Shown here: positions 9,967 through 18,389 of the stretch, piece by piece
Layout: each line of letters opens with the position of its first letter
Numbering within the stretch: position 1 is the stretch's first letter
From: Eimeria necatrix
Lineage: Eukaryota; Apicomplexa; Conoidasida; Eucoccidiorida; Eimeriidae
Reading direction: 5' to 3'
NCBI RefSeq assembly: GCF_000499385.1
Contig: NW_013651668.1
Coordinates: 1-24,973 of the forward strand
Length of the DNA: 24,973 nucleotides
Translations under genes and position numbers: made by a program
Notes under the pieces: generated by a model
Databases searched by the model: none
What the model was told of the DNA's origin: nothing
The model's input: the letters and a program-made list of their open reading frames with translations, nothing else

Positions 9967-11020
9967 GGTATGAAGTGGTGAAGCACGCAAATAGGGCATC
10001 ACAGACGATCAGAGGTACTTTAGAGGCTGGACAGGTTGGTGAGCCGTCGATCTGAAATTTTTCCCCATATTAGTTTTAGACTAGAAAAAGGCTCCGCTTG
10101 CAAAAGGCTAGTGCAGCACAAGCAATTGGCATCTGCTGGCGAGAAGTTTTGTAGAGTACCACATAATGCATAGCTGGGCGTCAAACCAAGTTCAGCAGAT
10201 GCCGACGAGGTGGCAGTAGAGCCCCTTAATGCTGTCTGTTCATGCTTGGAAGAACTCGTTAGTGAAAGAGCTCTTTAGGAAGTGCGTGGCAACGCAGAAT
10301 TTGCTTGGCTCTCTCCTTGTGGAAATTTCGTAGAGCTCTTGTATCGGTACCTGAGTGAGCAGATCATTGTCTTGGTAGGTGGTCGCTTGTGATGAAGAAA
10401 AATTGTACAATCCATACAAGCGCAATTCACCAAGGGTGCAGTATGAGAGTCAAATGTACTGGCAGAAAGCGTGAGGAGTGATTTGTGCTGGCCCTTTTTG
10501 CACGTTGAGCTTTCATGACCTTACTGACTCATGGTTGTTTTGAGATACTTGTTAGTTCTGCAAGATAAGTGGTCAGAGAGCTGTTGGGGCTATTGGCGTG
10601 GAGAGCTATATTATGTCGTGTCGTTCCCATGGAGACGTGATTCGAGAGTCGTGACTGAGTTGTTCGAGTCGTGCGATGTAAGCATGAAACTCGCAATTAG
10701 TGTGTGCACGAAGATCGACGGGCGCTTGCACGCATTGCAGAATTAAAAATGCACATCTGCATGTTCGTCCGCGATTAGAATCGAGATGCAGAATCCCCGT
10801 TGATGAGCCGCTGTATTGGGCGTCACCAGAACTCGGTTGTTGAAGGCTTCATTCACTTCTTCATTGAAGCGGCAGTAAGAATTCACCATGTATTTTTGTT
10901 ATATGTTAGGCTATGCTTTACCTGTTCTTCGAAATTAGTTGGTAGGCTATTGCAAAATGCTAGGTTTCTGATATTTTGACAGCCTTTTTGTTGGGTCGAT
11001 AGCAAGTGGTGTTTCGTGCA
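9967..11020. repeat. Satellite family A, unit 2 (about 1054 bp)
   Basis: It opens with the GTATGAAGTGGTGAAGCACG boundary and has the CTAGTGCAGCACAAGCAA block at about 10107. The GTGCGTGGCAACGCAG block at 10278-10300 is identical to unit 1 over 23 bases. The CTGGCAGAAAGCGTGAGG block is at about 10462 and GATTCGAGAGTCGTGACTGAG at about 10640. It is the longest copy. It shares with unit 1 the tail region (about 10603-10820), which unit 3 lacks. Confidence 0.75.
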
Positions 11021-11740
11021 GTTGTGAGGTGGTCGAGTCACACAGTAAGGGTAGCACGCGCAAATGGAGTTTTTTAGAAAGTTGGATTGGTGAGGGCGTA
11101 GTTTGTGTAATATTTTCCGGGTACTATTATTCGTCGAATTGAACTTCCATTAAGGAGACTGCGTGGGTCTGGTGCCGCACAAGCAGTTGACGTCTGCCGA
11201 CGTGACGTGCTGCTTTTCTGAAAAGCCGCAGGTGATTTAATGCGTCGTATGACTCATGCTTGTGGTCTCGGGAATATAACCAAACTGAAACGAGAGCCTA
11301 CGATTGGGTTAGAACGGGTCTATGTGCTACCTCCCTTTTTTACGTTCGGTAGAACTGGGGAGTGGAAACGCTCTTAAGCAAGTGCGTCGCGATGCAGACT
11401 TATTTTTGGCTGCATTCTTGTGGAATTTTCTACTGCGTTTGAATTGGTACCTGCACAAGCACACTATGCAGGATTCAAGTTGGACAGTCATGTGCTGCCC
11501 GTCGATAATAGCGCGTCCACCCAATCACAACTGGTGCATCAGGGACATCGTAAGTGAATCTCAGAGGTTTTATTCGATTTGCCAATGGTTCTGCGATGTC
11601 AAGGATCCAGAGTGTATGTGGATATGCCAGTATACGTTTTACTTATCCGTTTGAATGCATTGCGTGGTTTTTGTCATTAGCTGCGGCTGGCTAGTCACCC
11701 ACTCGCTAGGCTGCTTCTCAAGAGAGTGACAGCTTATGCA
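11021..11740. repeat. Satellite family A, unit 3 (about 720 bp, internally shortened)
   Basis: It opens with GTTGTGAGGTGGTCGAG and carries the CTGGTGCCGCACAAGCAG block at about 11170. The GTGCGTCGCGATGCAGAC block lies at about 11381-11400. The AAAGCGTGAGG and GAGTCGTGACTGAG segments of units 1 and 2 are missing. That loss accounts for most of the length difference and suggests an internal deletion. Its end, with a GCAGTTGTGAG junction, matches the end of unit 2. Confidence 0.7.
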
Positions 11741-12370
11741 GTTGTGAGCCGGCCGAGGTATACAACTAGAGTGTCATGCACAACTGCAGATCCCAAATAC
11801 ATTGCACGGGCGGGTTGACTGTCAATGTGACGCTTTCACTGGGCGCTATGATTCACCAAATTCGGCTTCGAACAAAATGAGGCTAGTAGTGCCTTTTTGC
11901 GTGAGTCTAGTGCTACACAAGCAACTGACATCTACTGATGAGTCATATTGCTCCTCTATAATGCGCAGGGAGGGTGTGAACTGTCTCATGCTGCATGGTT
12001 ATGGTTTTGCGGGACGTAAGCCTAGGCGCAACAAAGGCTCACGAGGTGGTAAGAACGGCCCTTAATGCAATTTCCTTACGTCGGCAAAACTCATGGACTT
12101 GGGAAGTGGAGGCGCTCTTTAGCAAGTGCGTAGCAATGCAGAATTTCGTTTGGCAATTTCTTTTTGTGCGACTTTTGTACAGTTCTTGCATTAGTACCCA
12201 AACGAGGAGATCATTGTTTTACTTCACTAGGTCATCACCTGTAGAGAAGATGAATTCAAGAATGTGTGCAGGCACTATTCGCTAAGGATACACCCTATGA
12301 GAGTCTAGCGTACTGGCAGAAAGCGTGAGAAGGTTGATTTAAGCGACTGAGGGATAATGTGTGCCGAAGC
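11741..12370. repeat. Satellite family A, unit 4 (at least 630 bp, end unclear)
   Basis: It opens with GTTGTGAGCCGGCCGAG. It is closest to unit 1 over 11815-12065, sharing GTCAATGTGACGCTTTCAC-like and GCTCACGAGGTGGTAAG segments. It has GAGTCTAGTGCTACACAAGC at about 11904, GTGCGTAGCAATGCAGAA at about 12125 and CTGGCAGAAAGCGTGAGA at about 12314. After about 12370 the match to other units fades, so the true end is not visible. Confidence 0.7.
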
Positions 12371-13540
12371 TCTGAACTTTTAGCTTTGTTTACGCGTTTG
12401 TGCGAGTATCCCGCTGCTGTGTGCTGACCCGTACCACAGTGGCGGCACGGAAATCAACGGGTGGCGATTGCGCTTGTTCATGCCAAGGTAGCTTTACAAA
12501 AGTAAGGGAAATAGTATGAAGAAGCCGCTTTGAGGTTGCCGGGTACGAAGTTTACGCTGTTCTTGTGATAAGTCCCAGAGTGCCAGGATTTTGTATCTTC
12601 ACCTGGGCCTCTTTACCATTCTGCCTTTTCTTAGAAACCGGCTTGCGGCGTCTTTGTCCGAATGTTGGGTAGGAAACGGATTGCGTGTGTTTAGTGCTTT
12701 AGAGTTAGTGTGATGATGAAAGCCCGGACGCCAAGGCTGTCCTTAACCGCCATCAGGGACAGCCACTTATCTGGCAGGTTTTGCAGCCGTACTTGCCAAT
12801 TAGTTCATAGAAAGGCATGTGCGAGATTTTAGTTGGTGCGTTGATGATGTTTTTGCTCCGGCTGAACACTTTCTGTAAATCGGCTGCTGATCGGCATTTT
12901 AAAGCAAAGTGGCAGCGATTTTGTGGTCATCATATCTGCGTTTAGAAGAGAAACTTAAGAAAAGGGGCTGTTCATGGCGAAGATGAACATAAAGAATACT
13001 TCCACCTTCGAACTCACAGTAGCGCATCAACCCGAAGTAACCGAATTTTTACCGTGAGGCTACTTTAGGGTTTACATGTGAGAATACACTCTTGCACAGT
13101 GCTGCAGCACCGAGCCATGGCACATCTTGTGGCTTCAGCCCCGTCACTGCTAGAGTAGAAAAGATTGCAGCTCTGCGAAAGATCGAACTTACACAGCAGT
13201 ATGGTGTCCACGACGAGCTTCTGCAGCTATGGGCTGATGGGACTCTGACACGTCCTCTGAAGCCTGTTTTGTTCATTTTGTGGGGCGAGGGGAACAGTAT
13301 TAGGCAAGGAAAATGCGGCTGTTCACCCAGACTATTTCTTAATAATGCCCCATTATGCGCCTGTTGGCGGACTGCCATGCTGGCTGCATGGTGCGCTGCT
13401 CCGAGCACGAAAGCGAGTTCACGCTGACCCATTGCTTAGTTCAAAACTGAATTTCCCCGTGTGACTTCTAAAAGCGTAGTGAACTATGGAACGTGGCGCT
13501 GGAACTGCAGGAAAGTGGAAAAAAATGCTCAACAGTACAG
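12371..13540. other. Gene-poor stretch with a small open island
   Basis: No recognised gene. An 8-bp inverted repeat, GGCTGTCC (12735-12742) and GGACAGCC (12757-12764), has a 14-base loop. TTTAGGGTTTA at 13064-13074 matches about one and a half plant/coccidian-type telomere repeats. From 13092 to 13427 both strands are open in one frame each (111 codons plus, 127 codons minus), with a less biased base composition than the surroundings. Neither frame has a domain I recognise. Confidence 0.4.
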
Positions 13541-13544
13541 GCTG

Positions 13545-13620
13545 TTAGGACTAGCACGGAACTGAGGCGAAGTGTGTCTTAGGAAATGCGTCAAGATACG
13601 CATTCTAGTCACCTTTGATG
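13545..13620. repeat. Decayed fragment of satellite family A
   Basis: The order AACTGAGGCG, then TTAGGAAATGCGTCAAGATACGCA, followed by a CT-rich segment, parallels the conserved core of units 1 and 2 (GAGTAGTGG, then TTCAGGAAGTGCGTGGCAAC). Similarly weak matches lie at about 15240-15270 (GCGAGTGCGTTGTAAC) and about 15815-15830 (TTGAGTGCGTGGCATAC), so family A probably once extended to about 16 kb. Identity is low and the call is tentative. Confidence 0.3.
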
Positions 13621-14096
13621 ACTTCTTTGGAAATGTTGCAGAAGCGATCGCGCAAACAGTTTGTGAGTTGCGAAGCCTTTGTTATGACAATAGCGGCTTA
13701 TGTTACTGCACAGAGTTGGAAAAAGGAATAAGCGGTGTAACGCGGAAAAAGCATGTGAATGTTGTGGCACGGGAATACTGCACTTGAGGAGGCTCACTCA
13801 GCTTGTAGTTCACCTTCTTTTGCGGCATTATGGGATCGTAGGTGAACACTTGCATTGGATATGCTTGCCTGATGTACGTTGCAGGTCTCAACATGACTCG
13901 ACCTTAGCAGTAAATCAGTGTTGACAGTATATGAGGGATTTGGTAGCAGTGGCAGTTGACATTTAATGCGGAGCTGGAACGTCTGATTTGAGAAATATCG
14001 AGAACGTAACGCGAACGGGCGATTCATGGTGTGAGTCAAAATGCCTTGTATAGTGGAAACTGGATTGTTGATGAGGATGGTTCGAACTACGCAGTT

Positions 14097-14400
14097 CTGA
14101 ATCTGTCGTTTGACCGACAGGCTGAAAATATGCAGTGTGCCACCACTGTGGCTTCTACAATGGTCTTGCCGCGCAGTGATTTTGTATGGCCAAAGTGACA
14201 GTAAAATTACAAGCATGCTTTTAGGCGATGAGAATTCAGATAAGGCAGTGCTCTGAATCACTTGCTTGACCGACAGATTGCATACATGTGGTATGCCTTT
14301 CCTGTATCTTCAATACTTGTCTTGATGCACGGTAATTTGGTGCGGATACCCTGTCAGTGAAATTGCGAACCAGTACCACGGCATTCGTCATAAGGCTCAT
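14097..14400. repeat. 156-bp direct repeat, two diverged copies
   Basis: Copies start at 14097 and 14253, both with CTGAATC followed by a shared TTGACCGACAG. Later landmarks are GGTCTTGCCGCGCAGTGATT against TGTCTTGATGCACGGTAATT, and GACAGTAAAATTAC against GTCAGTGAAATTGC. A shortened third relative may precede them from about 13982. Minus-strand frames run through both copies and yield related peptides, which explains why a 155-codon frame (13794-14261) is seen here. I do not call it a gene. Confidence 0.6.
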
Positions 14401-16813
14401 ATGCGGCTCAGCAGCTACACTGGAGGGCTCCTGTTCGCATGCAGCAAGAGGGTTGGTAAGAAACATAAAGCGCCAGGCGCTCTTTTGAGGACGTCAAGGC
14501 TAGGTCCCTTGTTGGCTTTCAGCGAGTGCGCCATGGCGTTGAATCGCTTTCTGGCCCTTCCGTGAATTACTGAATTTTGATGAGAAAGGAGCCGGTGACA
14601 GAAACGCTTGCGAGGCAGCTCAGTTGTGTTAAGACATGAAGAAAGGCCTGTAGTTTGGGCGAGCTTGGGGATGCCACCACTTAGTGCACTACCCGGGTCA
14701 ATAGAATGGACGTCAGAGAAGCTTGCGGGCCACTGCAAATTTTCGGTTAGTTTTATTCCGTATTGATGCACTATGGGACTAAATTTGATGGCGTTTCATT
14801 GACACTGAACTGCTAACTGACCTCACAGAGCACTAACATCTTGATGTGCTGCTAGCGTCTTCCGAGCAAGCGCAGAAGCGCGGCAACGATTATTTCATGT
14901 GCATAGATGCTCAAAATGTGCAAAAGCACGGGAAGCGTCCTTTCCGTGCCTTAAGTGTATTGACTGAAAGACCAGTGGGATGTTTATGTTAGTGGTCCTG
15001 TAAAAGAGGAAGAGTAAACTCTGCAGGACTGGCGCAGTTGGTTGGCAGTCACACCATACTCACAAGAAGCTGGCATGAAGATACGGTTTGCAGGTCCGCA
15101 GGCGTTTCCCAATCCGGTGCAAATCGTTCCGCAGATGCCTCCATGCATTGGCTGCAATGCAGCAATTGCGTGCAGCACAGGCGGGCCCCGTAGTGAATGC
15201 TGCTTCGTCCGTTGAGGGCTTACAGCTAGCTAAATTGACAAAGCTCTCAGCGAGTGCGTTGTAACACTAGAGTGCCTTTCGTTATTGCAGCCTATTTGAG
15301 GGCCGTTTAGGCTGCTGGCATAATGATTTGCGGACATACAGCCCCACCTAAGGGTCAGTTTCTTAGGGAAGCTGAGCGTGGCTCATGGGCGGCAAAGAGG
15401 TCGCTCTTGGTGTTGTGTGCAGGTAGGAAACAGAAGAACGTCAGATAATCATCTGGGAAATCAATACCGTTATTTTTGAAGAGCTTTCTTCTGCACAACG
15501 TGAAAGGGTAGTTTTTAAGAATTCAGGCAGCTTCTTTTGGGAGACACTATAGCTGCCGTAACGTAAGTGTGAAGCACGGATGGCAGGTAGCTTTGCAAGT
15601 CAATACGAAAAACGACGATTGAGTGTTTAGTGGGGTTATGAGGTTGCTGGCTAGAAAGTTGGGGCATACGGCTGGCTGATGGCCAGAGGGATAGTCATTT
15701 CTCTGGATTCGGATTTTTTGGGCAGGACGGAAGGATGATTCAGGCTCTTGCTTCTAGCTTGTAAAAGCGCAAAGTATGTTTTTTTCATCAGGCAATAGCG
15801 CTGCACTTACGTGGCTTGAGTGCGTGGCATACCTTGTGGTAAAGCACGCGTATCTCTCGTCGGTCTCATGCTGCTAAGCGTTCTATCAAGGGCATGGATT
15901 TCAGTGCAAAACGGGGTTCAACAATAGATTGTGAGCTTGCCATCGAGTGCATTTTCAGTCTTGCTTTTAGGTCGAGTCACGTTCCAGCTGGTGGGTCATT
16001 TCGAATTTTTTTCTCGGCCAACTGTTTCTTCTAGCTTGTTGTTGGGGCTTTTTAACAGGAATTGCAACCCAGAGATTTGAGCTTTTTGGTGGCCATTTTT
16101 TAGGATGAAAGTTATAGTGGTATTTCTAAACATTGGGCAATCGTACATGGTACCACGCACGGGTGCCCCGTACAAACGGATTGCACATGTATGACGAGCC
16201 TGGGGGCGATTGAGCGCGAAGCGCTCTTGGCACTGTGCAGGCGTTGGACCTGCATAACTGGAGAGGCTCCTTGTGTGAGCGTGACTTAGGCAGGCTCTCC
16301 CAAAGGATATTTACAGTCTTGTTAGGACAATATAGACATAGCGCGTAGCATTGGGGTGGCCTTCAATTTTGTGCAGGCGCTTGCAAAATGCACGAGCGGC
16401 ACGAACGCAAAGGGTTTTTGTGGCTCTCAGCTGGAAGCTGTGATGCTCACGTGTATTTGGTGGCTTTAAAAAACAAAGGGAGAAACTGCTTTCTTCTAAT
16501 CTGTATGGTCCAGGCTTTGTCCGCAGCTGTAAACCGTACAGCTTTCCTTTGCCAAGCGACCATGCCACCAACAGCTTGAAGAGTCGACGCGTTGTTTCGC
16601 TTGCACGAGATGAACAAATTTAATGCTTCGCACGTTAACTGTATAAAATATTTGGAGTATCATACTCTGGTTTAATGAGTGCCACCATGCGATCCGGATC
16701 TCATGCAGGGGCTTTATGGAGCTGTAGCGGGTGGGTTTTCAGCACGTGTGTTGGAATGCGAGACTCCGTACTTCTTTTTCTTGCACTGCTTTTGGCGTGA
16801 CTGGGAACAATAA
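14401..16813. other. Gene-poor, plus-strand G-rich DNA
   Basis: No gene is supported. The longest frame here (minus, 14415-14771) opens only with GTG. The skew is strong: the line 15601-15660 has 19 G and 6 C. Scattered weak resemblances to family A cores and boundaries occur, for example GGTCGAGTCACGTTC at about 15970. A 63-codon plus-strand frame at 16388-16579 starts in CAAAATG, the context favoured in Toxoplasma, and has a hydrophobic stretch, but it is too short to call a gene. A GCATGCA motif lies at 14437-14443. Confidence 0.45.
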
Positions 16814-17078
16814 TATCGTGGCACTAATCATTGCCGTGCTGCCAAACACAATGAAAACCGCCCTTGTGGTTAGATCGCAGCGTGACGAGGGTGGCATAAA
16901 GTCATATCGCGCTCGGTGCTTTCGAGGTTGCAAAAAGCCCACACCATTGCGTATTCAGCGCATGCTCGGAATTAAATATGCGAGTATATCGTATAGCGCC
17001 AGCTGCTTTGAAGGAGGACAGAGTGATTGCACACCGCTCCATATCCACTGCATGCTTTGAGCTACAGAAATTTAATTT
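16814..17078. repeat. 87-bp tandem array, two clear copies and one weak
   Basis: Copies start at 16905 and 16992, a period of 87. Each opens TAT(C/A)GCGC, then (G/C)TGCTTTCGA- or GCTTTGAAGG-type sequence, and ends GCATGCT. A weaker third copy starts at 16814 (TATCGTGGCACT.., then CTGCCAAACACA matching TTGCAAAAAGCCCACAC). The period keeps frame: a plus-strand ORF (first ATG 16851, stop at 17060) encodes 29-residue repeats that start SYRARCF and SYSASCF. Confidence 0.55.
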
Positions 17079-18336
17079 AGAGAGTGTGTTGAACATGAAT
17101 GTTTTCCGGTATGTTCTTGCCCAGAGCTCTTTCTTGCTGCCCGAGCTTGCGCCGTAAACGTGCAGTGGGAGCGAGCTGCTGCTATGTGACAGGCTTGAGA
17201 ACTAGAACTATAGCTGACCTGTGTACATCAGGATACTACCTAAGAAAGATTTACTGACTTGGCATACGTGAAAATGACGTGTGGACACCAAAACGGCGTG
17301 CCTGTCGGGCGATCATTGACAAGGTCTTGTGAAATTCGTGATTCGGTAGCGCAATCTCGCATGAAGGGTAATTTACCTTGCGCGAATTGCTGTTATCTGC
17401 TCTTATGTTCGTTGCTGACGTTCTATAGATGAACCACCGATATGAGACAAACCAAGATGCTAATGATTTATTTTATTGAAAACACATAGTGCTCAAGATT
17501 ATTGGAAGCGCTCGGGTATATTGATGTTAATAGTCCCTCTTTTCCTAAATCGTGGTCTTTCATTGACTGCTCACCCGACTGGGCACAGTAAAATGGCTAA
17601 GAACGCTCGACTCAGGTGCGTGTTTTGCTTGTCGCGGAAAAGCAGAGTGTGGTTGGTCCAACAAGGGACATTGCGCAAGCTTGCGTAGTCAACGCTTGAT
17701 CTTTAGATCATGCCGGTACTTACTTTTTGTCCTTCACCTTACCAAACATCCAGCCTACTAGTTATTTTGCACAGCCACGCAAGACTCGAGATTTGAAGGG
17801 TTTCCTGCGTGTTTTCAGAAACGTAGATAAGACTGATGTAGAAAGTGCTTCAGATGGTGCGCTGAACTGCACGTTGTTCTAGGTCCTTCTTCTTCTGCCC
17901 GTTTTAGGGTTTTTTCTAGCTTCTGTAGGAGTTTAGCTGGCAGTGGCAGTGGGTGTCTGACGGGGAAGCTGCCCTTGTTGGACGTGGACAACAAGCTGTT
18001 ATCATGAGACCGTGTACCCGTCCGTTGGACGGATACGCGGCGGCTTAAGCACATGTTCCTTTGTTCTGGTATGAAATCAAAAGTGTTTGACTAAAATCAA
18101 AGTACGCTTTTTCTACTAAATATACAGGGCTTTGCCATAGAACCCAGACGTGCTGCAGGGCCTGGCGGTTACCGGCGCACACGATCATTGAAAGTCGGCC
18201 ATGAGGCATGCACGATTGTACGGAGCTTGAGAAAGCGCCGAGGACGTGGTGCTTTGTTGAGGTTTTACTTCCAGAAATCCGTGTCACGTTGCTTTTGCCG
18301 CAAGCTGTGTCTTCGGGGCCCGCTGGGACGGTGCCG
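17079..18336. other. Gene-poor DNA
   Basis: No gene recognised. It contains TTTAGGGTTT (17903-17912) inside a T-rich run, a second short match to the telomere repeat. Minus-strand frames at 17815-18054 and 18045-18449 lack recognisable domains. The serine-rich part of the latter comes from the CTG/CAG hairpin downstream. Confidence 0.45.
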
Positions 18337-18389
18337 CTGCCGCTGCTGCTGCCGCTGCTCGAGTCCAGCAGCGGCAGCAGCTGCAGCAG
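18337..18389. repeat. Long GC-rich CTG/CAG inverted repeat (hairpin)
   Basis: Arms 18345-18359 (GCTGCTGCCGCTGCT) and 18367-18381 (AGCAGCGGCAGCAGC) are perfect 15-bp reverse complements around a 7-base loop. The pairing extends outward to 18337 and 18389, giving 23 positions with two mismatches. It consists of imperfect CTG/CCG triplets on one arm and CAG/CGG on the other, so low complexity contributes to the match, but the sign change at the centre is what makes a hairpin. No gene is tied to it. Confidence 0.85.

Noticed and set aside
14070..14100. tRNA B-box-like GGTTCGAAC
   Set aside because: The flanking bases do not form a T-arm stem, and no A box or acceptor stem was found at a suitable distance.
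13794..14261. 155-codon minus-strand frame as a gene
   Set aside because: It runs across the 156-bp repeat, starts without supporting context and lacks any domain. The minus strand here is C/A-rich, so stops are rarer and frames of this length are expected.
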